From positions 1 to 64,000 of the forward strand of contig NZ_JACJST010000005.1 of the NCBI RefSeq assembly GCF_014698305.1: a stretch of DNA of 64,000 bases, written 5' to 3'. Of the stretch, positions 45,684 to 55,595 are shown piece after piece (position 1 is the stretch's first letter; each line of letters begins with the position of its first letter). Both the position numbers and the translations under genes were made by a program. The notes under the pieces are model-generated. The model worked only from the letters and a program-made list of their open reading frames with translations. It had not been told where the DNA came from and made no database searches. The stretch is from Anabaena lutea FACHB-196 (lineage in GTDB: Bacteria; Cyanobacteriota; Cyanobacteriia; Cyanobacteriales; Nostocaceae).

Positions 45684-45706
45684 AAAGGCTGCTGAATTCA
45701 GCAACC
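45684..45706 (-). terminator. Terminator of the DUF1830 gene
   Basis: GGTTGCTGAATTCAGCAGCC, a nearly perfect palindrome read on the minus strand, is followed by TTTTTT. It lies about 20 bases after the stop. Confidence 0.8.
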
Positions 45707-45728
45707 CTAAAATTGAGAAAAATTTTTT

Positions 45729-46124
45729 TCAATCAACCGATGCTAATCCTAGGATTTGTAAAGGTTTTGTAGTATCTTCAACTTTTGTATTTATGGAAGA
45801 AACCATAGCCGAGGTATTTATCGAGTTTATTTCTTCATATGAGTCTGTATCACACTCTTCACTAGTAGTTTCCCTGAGAGCAAGGCGATCGCACCCAATT
45901 GTATCTGATAAAATTGCACTTGCCATCATTCCCGTATGAATCTCCATCTGAGCTTCTTTTGGGGCTTCAAAAACTAGTCTTTGTCCAGGAAACACAACCC
46001 TTTCAAAGTACCAGTTAGGAATATTGGAAATGCGAGCCACCTGCATTTTACTCGTGGCATTGACGTAGCAGCAGAGAATTTTCCCCGATTGCTCTGGTGG
46101 TAGAGGATCTAATATTTGAGCCAT
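45729..46124 (-). CDS. DUF1830 family protein
   Basis: 131 residues from ATG 46122-46124; a 14-residue extension is less likely. The core spans about 10-85 with KILCCYVNATSKMQVARIS, WYFERVVFPGQRLVFEAP and the final LSDTI.CDRLAL-like segment of the cyanobacterial DUF1830 family. A Ser/Thr/Glu-rich tail follows. Function unknown. It is divergently separated from the PEP-CTERM-like fragment, and its terminator divides it from the diguanylate cyclase. Confidence 0.8.
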   Translation of the reverse strand: MAQILDPLPPEQSGKILCCYVNATSKMQVARISNIPNWYFERVVFPGQRLVFEAPKEAQMEIHTGMMASAILSDTIGCDRLALRETTSEECDTDSYEEINSINTSAMVSSINTKVEDTTKPLQILGLASVD

Positions 46125-46613
46125 AACTGCTGAGGAGCTTTTACGCCACAATTTTACATTACACAAGCAAAACTAACATCGCCCGATCCCCAGTTGCTGT
46201 AACTCCGACTACCAACTAGAATTTTCTGCATTATTTCTATCTAAAGTTATGTCTTTTTTATAAAAATTTCCTGACAAAAAGAAAGAATAGATACCCGATT
46301 TCTCAAGGAAACCGGGTATCTGGAGATTTTATAATTCTAAATAGTTCTTCCTTATCAAACTAATGATAACAAATCTAAAATCTGTTGTCAACCCCTAAAT
46401 ACTCTTTTTTGTGCTTTTGTCAAAATCCTGATATGGCTTGCGCCAAGCTATGCCTACGGCACACTACGTGAAGGCTATTAGACAGTTTATAAAGTGCGTC
46501 AGACTACAGAAATCTATCAAATAAACACAAATAAACAGATTCTTAATATCCAACACACCCTACATAAACCATCCTGTTCATCCTCTAATCCTGGACATCC
46601 TGATTCTGACAAT
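46125..46613. other. Intergenic region with repeats
   Basis: About 489 bases. It has a strong hairpin (46289-46321), a GATATGGCTTGCGCCAAGCT repeat at 46430-46449 shared with 23987-24006, and a TGTTCATCCT block near 46575. No gene is supported. Confidence 0.6.
46289..46321 (-). terminator. Strong hairpin AGATACCCG / CGGGTATCT
   Basis: A perfect 9-bp stem with a 15-base loop is followed on the minus strand by a T-rich stretch (ATTCTTTCTTTTTG). It may be the terminator of the fragment gene at 46614 or a dispersed repeat. Confidence 0.6.
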
Positions 46614-46915
46614 CTATGAAACCACAGTCTCTACAGGGTTAACAACGAGGGTTTTTGCTGCTAAACGTTTTTTAGCTTTTCTCATCAATGCTAGAGCAAA
46701 GAGAGAACCGACTGTGGGGATAGTTGCACCACCGGGAATGTCGAAGGGTACTGCGGCTGATGCAGATGCGGTGAAAGTTATATCTGTCCGACTACCATCG
46801 AAATTAAATCCTGAATTTACAGAATTTACACCTTCTCTCCAAATTCCACCACCATTATCGTACACGTTTACGAATGAACCATTCCAGGAATAAGTGAAAC
46901 TATTAAAGCTACTGA
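46614..46915 (-). pseudogene. Truncated protein with C-terminal sorting-type anchor
   Basis: A reading frame without a credible start, blocked upstream by TAA at 46919-46921, ends in AVPFDIPGGATIPTVGS, then a hydrophobic helix and basic RKAKKRL. This is the layout of a PEP-CTERM-like sorting tail of cyanobacteria (PFE type). An upstream part with Gly/Ser/Asn-rich secreted-style sequence is missing. It is probably the 3' end of a larger gene that has been cut. Confidence 0.55.
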
Positions 46916-47158
46916 AAAATTATGTAAATTTTTTCTAATTTCGCACTTATGAATTTTTGTCAGAAATGGCTAACGCCTCCCGTCAGGGATACAGGATATC
47001 CAGGATTAAAGGATTTACAGGATAGGGTTTTTATTAACACCTGTAAAACCACCCATCATAAAAGTATTACCACTGACTGCTGATATCTGAAAGATGAAAG
47101 CTATTGTAAATATTGGTAAATTAATAGTAGGCACACAAATCCCCTACAAATTGGCAAG

Positions 47159-48751
47159 ATGGCAGTTGAAACAACCATGATGGAAAATCGAATTCTCTAC
47201 GTTCGCCTTCCTTGTAACCCCATCTTTCCCATTGGGGTAGTTTACCTTAGTGATCACGTCCACAAGCTGTTTCCTGATATTGAACAGCGAATTTTTGATT
47301 TAGGCACAGTCCCACCTTTAGATTATGCCACTGCCCTAGATACCTGTATTGATGAGTTTAAACCCACATTATTAGTATTCTCTTGGCGAGATATTCAAAT
47401 ATATGCACCTGTGGGCGGTCGTGGTGGCAATCCGCTACAAAACGCTTTTGAATTTTACTATGCCAAGAACCCATTCATCAAATTACGCGGTGCATTAGGC
47501 GGTTTACGAATTTTTATCGCCTACTATGTAGAACTGTGGCGTAACTTGGGATTAATTAAACGCGGTTTAAAACGCGCCCAAAAATATAATTCCCAAGCGC
47601 GTGTAGTTTTAGGTGGTGGTGCAGTCAGCGTATTTTACCAACAATTAGGCAAAAGCTTACCAGCGGGAACAATTATTTCTGTAGGTGAAGGAGAAACTTT
47701 GCTGACAAAATTCTTGGGTGGACAAGAGTTTAGAGATGAACGTTGCTATGTAGTAGGAGAAAATCAACCACGACAACGGCTTATCCATGAACAACCTACA
47801 CCCCTAGAAAAAACAGCTTGCAACTACGACTACATAGAAACCATCTGGCCGGAATTTAACTATTACTTGCAAGACCAGGATTTTTACGTTGGTGTTCAAA
47901 CCAAACGTGGTTGTCCTCATAACTGCTGTTATTGCGTTTATACAGTGGTTGAAGGTAAACAAGTCCGTATTAACCCAGCCGATGAAGTTGTAGCTGAGAT
48001 GCGACAATTATACAATCGTGGTGTTCGTAACTTCTGGTTTACTGATGCTCAATTTATCCCCGCACGCAAATATATCGACGATGCTGTAGAACTATTACAA
48101 AAGATTGTCGATTCTGGCATGACAGATATAAACTGGGCAGCATACATCAGAGCAGACAACTTAACACCAGAGTTGTGTGAGTTGATGGCAAAAACTGGGA
48201 TGAACTACTTTGAAATCGGCATTACTAGCGGTTCTCAAGAATTAGTGCGAAAAATGCGGATGGGGTATAATCTGCGAACCGTGTTGCAAAACTGTCGAGA
48301 CCTAAAAGCAGCAGGTTTTAATGATTTAGTTTCCGTCAATTACTCATTTAATGTCATTGACGAACGTCACGAAACCATTCGCCAAACGATCGCTTATCAT
48401 CGGGAATTAGAACGGATTTTTGGTGCTGATAAAGTCGAACCTGCCATTTTCTTCATTGGACTGCAACCCCATACCCACTTAGAAGAATATGCCTTTAAAG
48501 AAGGTATCCTCAAACCAGGGTATGATCCAATGAGTTTGATGCCTTGGACAGCTAAAAAACTCCTGTGGAATCCTGAACCACTTGGTTCATTCTTTGGAGA
48601 AGTCTGTTTACAAGCATGGCGACGCAACCCCAACGAATTCGGACGGGAAGTGATGAACATCCTAGAAGAAAGATTGGGTTGTGCTGAGTTAGAAACAGCA
48701 CTTTCTGCGCCAATAGAAGCAAAAGAAAAGCAACTTGTAGGTATTAACTAG
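47159..48751 (+). CDS. B12-binding-type radical SAM protein (PSII high-light-acclimation family)
   Basis: 530 residues, ATG start. The N-terminal half is a B12-binding-like Rossmann domain (LVFSWRDIQ; VVLGGGAVS). The radical SAM motif is CPHNCCYC in VGVQTKRGCPHNCCYC, and a TIM-barrel segment has GVRNFWFTDAQFIPAR and FEIGITSGSQELV. The family is the cyanobacterial one linked by name to photosystem II high-light acclimation; I give that as recall. The reaction is not established. It is co-oriented with the DICT gene 96 bases downstream. Confidence 0.83.
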   Translation: MAVETTMMENRILYVRLPCNPIFPIGVVYLSDHVHKLFPDIEQRIFDLGTVPPLDYATALDTCIDEFKPTLLVFSWRDIQIYAPVGGRGGNPLQNAFEFYYAKNPFIKLRGALGGLRIFIAYYVELWRNLGLIKRGLKRAQKYNSQARVVLGGGAVSVFYQQLGKSLPAGTIISVGEGETLLTKFLGGQEFRDERCYVVGENQPRQRLIHEQPTPLEKTACNYDYIETIWPEFNYYLQDQDFYVGVQTKRGCPHNCCYCVYTVVEGKQVRINPADEVVAEMRQLYNRGVRNFWFTDAQFIPARKYIDDAVELLQKIVDSGMTDINWAAYIRADNLTPELCELMAKTGMNYFEIGITSGSQELVRKMRMGYNLRTVLQNCRDLKAAGFNDLVSVNYSFNVIDERHETIRQTIAYHRELERIFGADKVEPAIFFIGLQPHTHLEEYAFKEGILKPGYDPMSLMPWTAKKLLWNPEPLGSFFGEVCLQAWRRNPNEFGREVMNILEERLGCAELETALSAPIEAKEKQLVGIN

Positions 48752-48797
48752 GTAACAGGGAACAGGGAACAGGAAAATTCAAGATTCTGAACTCTAG

Positions 48798-48832
48798 TCA
48801 CCTGTCACCTGTCACCTGTCACCCGTCACCTC
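48798..48832. repeat. STRR heptamer array (TCACCTG)n
   Basis: Five units from 48798 to 48832, the fourth TCACCCG and the last TCACCTC, fill the gap between the radical SAM gene and the DICT gene. Confidence 0.9.
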
Positions 48833-48847
48833 TTCCTCCCAGCCCCC

Positions 48848-50227
48848 ATGTTAGAAGGTTCAATTCTCCAAAAACTAGAAACAGCCCACCGTCACAGCAC
48901 TAGACCAATTCGCTTTGGGGTATACTACAAAAATACCCTTGTATCTCTGTGTCATGCTTTAGAAGACCATATATTAACTGAGGACGGAGAGCCTTTAGTG
49001 ATCACGGCCTTCCAAAAGGGTAAATGGTATTTGCAAGAAGCAAATAGATACGCAGATATTGCCCAGCGCAGCCGTGGAATTGCCATTATGGCTGCCGCCG
49101 ATGCTGGCTTTGCAGAACATCCTACTAGCCAGTTACCAAATGTTGATTTAGTGCCTATAGAAGCGGGTGATCCTGTAGAACAGGAATGGCATTTAATTAT
49201 TTTATCACCTAAATACACAGCCATGGTAATTTGTCAAGAATTATCAGAGGCTGATTATAGTGTTGGTGGTTTACCGACATCGGATTTAGAACGTAAATTT
49301 TATGGACTGTGGACATTTGAACCGGAGTTAGTGAGAGAGACAGCAGAAATAGCGATCGCTCACATTGAAAAATATAACCCAGAACTAGCCAGCAAACTCA
49401 CCGCCCATAAACAAGCAATTCAGGCTGCAATTATTTCACCAAAAGACTTAGGTGTAGTTGTCTCTCGCGTCGTCGATTACCTGCAAACTGGGCAAGAGAA
49501 TTCTATTCCCGTCGCCCTAGATCGTAACTTGGTTTCTAACGAAATCCAGGCATTTTTGCGAATGGCGCAATTAATCGATTTAGCAGATATCAACAACCCC
49601 ATGGCTTCAGCAGAAGTTGTGGCAATTTGTGAAACAATGGGGCAGTTGTTGGATTTACCCGCATGGCAAATTAAAAGATTGCGCCTTGCTGCTTTACTAC
49701 ATCGCATAGATCCACTACAAAAGGCAGAAAGCGTCCTTACTCCCGGCGCATCTACAGGTTATGAAGAAGAAGCCCCCAGTTGTCCTTTAACTTGTCCTCT
49801 AGTCCCAGGGGCGCAGGTATTAAGAACAATGCCACGACTGCGAGCAATTGCCCAAATTATCACTCACCAAACAGAGTGGTGGAATGGAACAGGAGAACCA
49901 GCAGGTTTAGCTGGAGATGAAATTCCCCTAGAATCAAGAATTTTAGCCTTAGCCGCAGACTTTCAATGGCGAGTTTGTCAACAACAATACTCAGAACAAA
50001 GTGGGCAAGATATATTTGCTCAAGCATTAGATCAGTGCCGAAAGCAACAATCCACACGTTTTGACCCTAAACTTGTAGATACCCTAACTTTGTTAGTCAT
50101 GGGCTTACAACAGGGACTAGACTTACCTCTAATGACACCGAAAGTCAGTAGTAGTATGTGGTTACTGGATTCTAGATGGGATAGCCACAGCAAAAGTAGT
50201 CAGGAGATTAATAGTTACCCCAAATGA
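48848..50227 (+). CDS. DICT sensory domain protein with degenerate HD-GYP-like domain
   Basis: 459 residues, ATG start. Residues 1-190 carry a DICT-type sensor (IRFGVYYKNTLVSLCHALE, DADIAQRSRG-like region), found in cyanobacterial light-signal and two-component proteins. Residues 235-440 form a helical HD-GYP-type domain: LRLAALLHRID where HD would be expected to be 'HD', ITHQTEWWNGTGEPAG and IPLESRILALAADF. The catalytic HD pair is H-R, so it may be a non-catalytic cyclic di-GMP sensor. ATGA overlap with the next gene. Confidence 0.8.
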   Translation: MLEGSILQKLETAHRHSTRPIRFGVYYKNTLVSLCHALEDHILTEDGEPLVITAFQKGKWYLQEANRYADIAQRSRGIAIMAAADAGFAEHPTSQLPNVDLVPIEAGDPVEQEWHLIILSPKYTAMVICQELSEADYSVGGLPTSDLERKFYGLWTFEPELVRETAEIAIAHIEKYNPELASKLTAHKQAIQAAIISPKDLGVVVSRVVDYLQTGQENSIPVALDRNLVSNEIQAFLRMAQLIDLADINNPMASAEVVAICETMGQLLDLPAWQIKRLRLAALLHRIDPLQKAESVLTPGASTGYEEEAPSCPLTCPLVPGAQVLRTMPRLRAIAQIITHQTEWWNGTGEPAGLAGDEIPLESRILALAADFQWRVCQQQYSEQSGQDIFAQALDQCRKQQSTRFDPKLVDTLTLLVMGLQQGLDLPLMTPKVSSSMWLLDSRWDSHSKSSQEINSYPK

Positions 50228-50862
50228 ACATTGAAGCCATTAAATCAGGAAAAATCAAACAACTCCCAGGGGCAGACTTAGAAGATGAGGAACTATCCCA
50301 ACTAGATTTAAACCGTATCAACTTAGCCGGTGCTATCTTGGTGGGGACTAACTTCGCAGGTTCTAAACTTGAAGGTGGGCATTTAGAAGGTGCTAACTTA
50401 ATGGGAGCAAACCTGCAAGAAACTGACTTGCGGGCTAACCTCATGGGAGCAAATTTGATGCAAGCAGACTTAACGAGTGCTGATTTGCGGGGTAGTAATT
50501 TGCGTGGTGCTAACTTTATGGGTGCTACACTTAGCGACGCATCTTTAGCAGGTGCTTTTTTAAGTGGTGCTAATTTAATGAGTGTTAACTTGCAAGGCGT
50601 TGATTTGCGAGGCGCTGACTTACGTGGTGTTAACCTGACAGGGGCAAATCTCAAAGGTGCAGACTTGAGTCGTGCTGATTTACAAGGGGCATTATTAAGT
50701 GAAGCCAACCTGGAAGAAGCCGACTTGCGAGGTGCAAATTTGGCTGGGGCGAATTTAACAGGAGCTAATTTACTTTGTGCAGAGTTAGAATCTGCAAATT
50801 TGCGAGGAGTTAATTTAGATCGGGCTTGTTTAGTGGGTACAATGCTGGAGGTAGTAGATTAA
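50224..50862 (+). CDS. Pentapeptide-repeat protein
   Basis: 212 residues, ATG start overlapping the DICT gene's stop by four bases (ATGA). After a 25-residue leader almost all of the rest is A-(D/N)-L-x-x repeats (for example GADLRGVNLTGANLKGADLS), about 34 copies, a right-handed quadrilateral beta-helix. No signal peptide. Such proteins mimic DNA or act as scaffolds; the target here is unknown. It ends with VGTMLEVVD. Confidence 0.93.
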   Translation: MNIEAIKSGKIKQLPGADLEDEELSQLDLNRINLAGAILVGTNFAGSKLEGGHLEGANLMGANLQETDLRANLMGANLMQADLTSADLRGSNLRGANFMGATLSDASLAGAFLSGANLMSVNLQGVDLRGADLRGVNLTGANLKGADLSRADLQGALLSEANLEEADLRGANLAGANLTGANLLCAELESANLRGVNLDRACLVGTMLEVVD

Positions 50863-50877
50863 TGCTGATTTTTGCTT

Positions 50878-50982
50878 ATGAATAATCTATCAAGTCGTTG
50901 GCAAGAATGGCTGACTGTATTGGCATATCTAGGAATTACTATATTTGTTATTTGGCGTGTTTTTGCGACACCAAACAAATAG
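50878..50982 (+). CDS. Possible 34-residue single-helix membrane peptide
   Basis: An ATG 16 bases after the pentapeptide gene stop opens MNNLSSRWQEWLTVLAYLGI followed by TIFVIWRVFATPNK. It has one membrane helix from about 12 to 30 and a basic-aromatic front. No good ribosome-binding site. Size and topology resemble small thylakoid or membrane subunits, but I do not recognise it. Translation coupling to the upstream gene is possible. Confidence 0.4.
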   Translation: MNNLSSRWQEWLTVLAYLGITIFVIWRVFATPNK

Positions 50983-51018
50983 AGCTAACTGAATAAGTTT
51001 TTTTGTTAACTACCTACT

Positions 51019-51240
51019 CTACACTGTCCAATCCTCTGTTACTAAACCTGGAACTTTGCTGAAGTCACTAACATTGCTGGTCAATAACACCAAGTTACGA
51101 GACATAGCAATTGCTGCAATTCTCAAATCCATCTTTGCTACACGAACCTTTTTCCGTCGTAGGCTATCAAAGATAGTAATTGCTTCAGCATCGAATTTGT
51201 AAAATAGGAACAGTTCCACCAAAGCCCTGAAGGATTTCTA
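51019..51240 (-). pseudogene. C-terminal remnant of a PIN-domain (VapC-type) toxin
   Basis: From a GTG the frame reads MVELFLFYKFDAEAI, then MDLRIAAIAMSRNLVLLTSN and FSKVPGLVTEDWTV. This is the end of VapC-type PIN ribonucleases, including the DLRIAAIA acidic patch and the S-N/D segment. The first two-thirds, with the initial Asp, and the antitoxin are absent. A stop codon is immediately upstream. The gap FYKFDAEA lacks the expected strand, so an internal deletion also occurred. Confidence 0.75.
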
Positions 51241-51385
51241 ATAATAGCTATTATAACTCAACTGATATTCAAGGGGAAAGGTTGCTGGGGTCGGGTCAAT
51301 GATTTTTCCCTTCCCCCTTTAACCAATAAGTATTGATATGAAACTGCTTCTTTTCGTGTCTGAAATAAACAGCTTTTAGCCTTAA

Positions 51386-54127
51386 CTAAATGACGCTTGC
51401 AGCAAAAGCAAAATCGCTGGCTGTGAGACTATTTGCTGTCACTCCAATTAATGAAGCTACTTCAACATTACCTATGCTTACCAAAGTATTATTACCGTCT
51501 TGAAGCAGTGTTAGATCACTAAATTGAGTGACACCATTAATACCACCAATTCCCATCACATCGACTCCGGCAGTAAAGTCAGTCACAATATTTTTGCTAG
51601 TAGGTAGACTACCATTTGCAATCCAGAATTGGTCAGCACCAGCACCACCGGTTAGGCTGTTACCACCTCCACTACCTGCAAAGAGAATATCATTTCCATT
51701 ACCACCGAAAAGGAAATCGTTGACGTTAGAGTAGAGGATATCATCACCAGAACCACCATAGAGTCTGTTATTGCTGCCTTCACTTCTGATGGTGTCGTTG
51801 CCTGAACCACCGAATAATACTTGATCTGAACCTTCTATTACTTGCAGAGTATCTTCACCTGCGGCTCCAAATAGATAATTAACTCCATTAGCTTCAACTA
51901 CGGCAATTAAATCATCATCGGCTCCACCATCAACAATAGTGTTTTCAGCAGCACCGTTTTGACCAATAAACACCTGATCATTACCTTCTTGGGTAAATAC
52001 GGCAGAATTACTACCTACAAATACTGAGTCATCACCGTCGCCAGTTATGATTATATTATCTGAGGTTGACTCTACTAAATCTTCTCCGTCACCCGTGAAT
52101 AATATTTGATCTGGTGCAGCAGTAATTTCATCGTCGCTTGTAGAACCAAATGTAATTTCTGGGGGCAGGTTTGCCAACACAGCATCTTCGCGTTGAGAAA
52201 GGTTTTGAATTCTCAAATCTTGATCAGCATCAACATCTTCACTATTAAAAGGCGTAGTAGCAAAGTTGGCTAATAAGTATTCTGCAAAGGCATCTTGCTC
52301 AGTTCCAGATGCAGCAAAATTGGCTTGGTCTGGGTCGAAGGTAGCAGGATCAACAGGTGTATCTATTATCCCGTTGAGGTTCTTGTCTTCTATCTCTCCA
52401 GCTAAATCTATACGATTTGCAAAGGTAGGATTAGCTGTGACAAAATCTCCTACTGGATAACCATCACCACCATCAGCTAAGAAGGTGAGAGTGACGATGC
52501 GAATGGGACGACTGTCATTACCTTGTAACTGACCATCTTTGACTAAGACATCTTTTATACTGCCATTTTCATTGAGAATTGCTGCATTTTGGATGCGTTG
52601 ACCGACAGGTTTGGTTGCGTCAAAGCTGAAAGATACGCCACCAACTTGGGGGAATTGACCAGGAGTAGCTCCAGGGGCTGTTGCGGCTATACTATGTTCG
52701 AGTACCTGTTTTAATTGTTCAGCAGTTAGTGTAATTAGAGTTAGTGCGTTGTTGAAACTGAGTGCATTTTGGACATCTGGTTGGGAAATACCTCCGTCTG
52801 GTTTTCCTGATAAGGAATTTCCTTCAGGGGGTAGTTTAACTGATTCTGTAGCTCCGGCAGGAGTAACAATGTTACCAATATTGTTACGGATACCACCACC
52901 ATTTTTTAGGGAGACTGCTACCGTTGAATCAAGGGGTTTGACATAATAGAGATTGGCATCGGCGGTCAAATTCCCCAAGTTGGTTTCTTGGGTACGTACA
53001 TTAGTGCGATCGCCATTGAGAAATACGTCAGTAATCCCTAAGACGTTGCTATCTTGAGCTAGGATGACTTCTTTGAGTGCATCTGCGATCGCTTGAATTT
53101 CTGGATCTACTAAATTTTGAGCGTTAAGGTCAGCAACTCCTTGGTCATCGGTAGCGTAAGCACCACTAATGTTAGGGTCAATACTGCCAGGAATAATTTT
53201 CCCCTGTTCGTCAAATTCTACTACTAGGCGACCAACATATTTATAGTTACCGTCGGTATTGATGATGGCAACATCATCACCAGTTGCAGATTTGGTGAGA
53301 ATGGGGTAATCTCCTTGTTTTGTATCCCCATCTCGTAGACGGTCTGTGTCATCAATAAGGCGAGTATTTGAACCCCCCGCCATAATAATGTCTACATCCT
53401 CCAATAAACCTGCTAATTGTTGCTCAATGCCAATTTGTTGCATATGAGCTAATAAAATGATTTTATTGATACCTGTTTCTTTTAAGGCATCTACGGATGT
53501 TTGAATTTCCGCAGCTAGGGCAGAAATATCAGCAGAGTCTGTTGGTAAAACTTCCACGTTTCCCGGTGAGGAAATTCTGGGCAATAGGGGGGTAGTAGCC
53601 CCTACAACACCAATTTTCTCGCCATTAACAGTAATTACTGTACTCTTAGCAATTTTACCGGGAATGGTGCTGGCTTCTTGACCGTCAGCAGTGACTAGGG
53701 GAGCTAAATTTGCATCAGGGCTGAAGTTGAGGTTGGCACTCAAGTACGGGAAATTTGCACCGGGATATGCATCGTCGGGTGCTAATAAAGATTGGATAAA
53801 ACTAGTACCCAGATCAAATTCATGGTTTCCGAAAGCGATCGCCTGAAAACCTAACTCATTTTGAATGATAATATCCGCCCGGCCTGCACCCTGTTTTCCA
53901 AATAGAGGTGCTAAGGAAGGGTCTGCACTTGAGTTAAGAAACAAGCCGGGAATGTAAGCATCTCCTGAAGAAAGAATTACCGTATTGGCGTAATCTGGAT
54001 TACCATCATTATCTTTATCCTCATTTTTTAGCGCATTCAGAACAGCACTGAAGCGGGGTGCATCTTCTAAAGCTGGAATGCCTGCTTCCTGGTCAGCTGC
54101 GTGGAGAATTTGTAGTATAAATGCCAT
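51386..54127 (-). CDS. 5'-nucleotidase/metallophosphatase with RTX (calcium-binding) repeats
   Basis: 913 residues from ATG 54125-54127; 27 more residues are possible but unlike the family. N-terminal metallophosphatase ([43 protein letters not shown]) with an UshA-like C-terminal substrate domain ([19 protein letters not shown]). Residues 700-880 are G-G-x-G-x-D nonapeptides ([24 protein letters not shown]). No signal peptide, consistent with type I secretion through a C-terminal signal. The first metal motif is D-Q-E instead of the usual D-x-H. Confidence 0.9.
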   Translation of the reverse strand: MAFILQILHAADQEAGIPALEDAPRFSAVLNALKNEDKDNDGNPDYANTVILSSGDAYIPGLFLNSSADPSLAPLFGKQGAGRADIIIQNELGFQAIAFGNHEFDLGTSFIQSLLAPDDAYPGANFPYLSANLNFSPDANLAPLVTADGQEASTIPGKIAKSTVITVNGEKIGVVGATTPLLPRISSPGNVEVLPTDSADISALAAEIQTSVDALKETGINKIILLAHMQQIGIEQQLAGLLEDVDIIMAGGSNTRLIDDTDRLRDGDTKQGDYPILTKSATGDDVAIINTDGNYKYVGRLVVEFDEQGKIIPGSIDPNISGAYATDDQGVADLNAQNLVDPEIQAIADALKEVILAQDSNVLGITDVFLNGDRTNVRTQETNLGNLTADANLYYVKPLDSTVAVSLKNGGGIRNNIGNIVTPAGATESVKLPPEGNSLSGKPDGGISQPDVQNALSFNNALTLITLTAEQLKQVLEHSIAATAPGATPGQFPQVGGVSFSFDATKPVGQRIQNAAILNENGSIKDVLVKDGQLQGNDSRPIRIVTLTFLADGGDGYPVGDFVTANPTFANRIDLAGEIEDKNLNGIIDTPVDPATFDPDQANFAASGTEQDAFAEYLLANFATTPFNSEDVDADQDLRIQNLSQREDAVLANLPPEITFGSTSDDEITAAPDQILFTGDGEDLVESTSDNIIITGDGDDSVFVGSNSAVFTQEGNDQVFIGQNGAAENTIVDGGADDDLIAVVEANGVNYLFGAAGEDTLQVIEGSDQVLFGGSGNDTIRSEGSNNRLYGGSGDDILYSNVNDFLFGGNGNDILFAGSGGGNSLTGGAGADQFWIANGSLPTSKNIVTDFTAGVDVMGIGGINGVTQFSDLTLLQDGNNTLVSIGNVEVASLIGVTANSLTASDFAFAASVI

Positions 54128-54393
54128 GTTTCTTGGTGGTAAAACAACATTAACTGCACAGACATACTTTGCTGACAGAGCGATCGCTATATCAGCATTG
54201 AAAATCAAAGTAGGCTAGAACACACAAATACTTAACTCAGCAATACAGGTAGTAATCTGTATTGCTTAAACTTATGTGAAGAATGTTAATAAATGACTAT
54301 AAAATGGTTAAATTAGAATTTATTTGCACGATTTTTTATCAGCCCATATAGTTAAGTTAAGGCTGAAAGCGTTGTTGAAGATAATCACAAAGA

Positions 54394-54687
54394 CTACTTC
54401 TTAAAAAAACTGCAAATCATTTCACCAGGACTATTATCTCTAAATTGAGTGAAAGTCCCATCTTTATTGAGCTTAAACTTAGCACGACAATTGTAAATTT
54501 CTACAGGTGTTTTCACCCCATTCACACTCACGACAGCCCTATATTCCCAATATTTTTTCGCACTGCGTTTGATACTCAAAATGCAAATTTCATGCCCATC
54601 ATAATTGTGACATACATTAGCCCAAGCTGGAGATGCTAAAGAAAAAGAACATATTAATAACAGTAAAATGACAAGATATTTAATCAT
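54394..54687 (-). CDS. Small secreted hypothetical protein
   Basis: 97 residues, ATG start overlapping the CPBP gene's stop by eight bases. Signal peptide LVILLLLICSFSLASPAWA ends in an AxA site before NVCHNYDG. Four cysteines (VCHNYDGHEICI, YNCRAK, MICSF) could form two disulfides in the periplasm. Function unknown. Translation is probably coupled to the protease gene. Confidence 0.75.
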   Translation of the reverse strand: MIKYLVILLLLICSFSLASPAWANVCHNYDGHEICILSIKRSAKKYWEYRAVVSVNGVKTPVEIYNCRAKFKLNKDGTFTQFRDNSPGEMICSFFKK

Positions 54688-55513
54688 AATTCAATTTAGT
54701 GCTTCTGCTTCGCATCCACCAAGCCAACCCACCCATAAATAGTACTCCCATTATTCCCTGTAAAGGATTATTATTTACACCTGTCACCCAGTCAGGAACT
54801 ACTCCCGAATATTTTGTTAATTCTCCCACATTAATAATGTAATAACCCCAAACTAAACCACCATGTAAACCAATTGGTAAACCCAAACGTCCTCTACAAG
54901 AATCTTTACCCCATACTTGCGTTAAACCTAGCAATACCAAAGCGGGAAATTGTGGCAAAGTATGAATAATTGCCTCTAGAGGTTTAATAAAATGGGCAAT
55001 AGCAAATAACATAGAATTTATCCACATTGCTATAGCTCGTTTGTAATCTCGCTGTAACTCATCTAGTAACCAACCCCGAAATAACAATTCTTCCGCAAAA
55101 CCAACACCTAAACTTACTAACAACCCTTCTACAACTATTTTTAGGAGAAACACTTTCGGTTGTTGCCAGACTAACCAACCTAGCAAACCTTGTAAACTAA
55201 ATAAAACTAAAACACTAAGCAGTCCAATAGCTAACCCACGCAATGCATATACGCCATTTAAGTGTGTAAATTCTAATCCATAATAGCTGAATGTTTGCGA
55301 TCGCTGATAGACTTGTTTTCCCCATAGCGTGAGCAAAAAAATAAACTCTACATACAGCGCCAAGATTGTCAAGATACTTGCTAAATTAGTATCAGACACT
55401 AATCGGTAAATTGGTACAGCTAAGGGCAACCATAAAAGCAGTAAAATCAAAACAAAGCAACCCACCCTCACAAGGACGGGGCTTTGGGAGAGTTTGGCTA
55501 AGTTGATTTTCAT
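54680..55513 (-). CDS. CPBP family intramembrane metalloprotease
   Basis: 277 residues from ATG 55511-55513; an ATG seven codons upstream is equally possible. Eight hydrophobic segments. Motif 1 EELLFRGW, motif 2 FAIAHF, and the third in GLHGGLVWG provide Glu, His and His of the abortive-infection (CAAX protease-like) family. It likely cleaves or binds membrane peptides. The small secreted protein gene follows with an eight-base overlap, so it may be a substrate or partner. Confidence 0.9.
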   Translation of the reverse strand: MKINLAKLSQSPVLVRVGCFVLILLLLWLPLAVPIYRLVSDTNLASILTILALYVEFIFLLTLWGKQVYQRSQTFSYYGLEFTHLNGVYALRGLAIGLLSVLVLFSLQGLLGWLVWQQPKVFLLKIVVEGLLVSLGVGFAEELLFRGWLLDELQRDYKRAIAMWINSMLFAIAHFIKPLEAIIHTLPQFPALVLLGLTQVWGKDSCRGRLGLPIGLHGGLVWGYYIINVGELTKYSGVVPDWVTGVNNNPLQGIMGVLFMGGLAWWMRSRSTKLNYD

Positions 55514-55558
55514 AATAAGTGCGTCAATAATCATTAGTCCAGTATATGTATTTATCCT

Positions 55559-55595
55559 AATGACTAATGACTAATGACTAAAATGACTAATGACT
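55559..55595. repeat. STRR heptamer array (AATGACT)n overlapping clpS stop
   Basis: Five units at 55559-55579 and 55582-55595, and the clpS stop codon (TAG on the minus strand, 55594-55596) is inside the last unit. So the repeat set or replaced the end of the gene. Confidence 0.9.
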
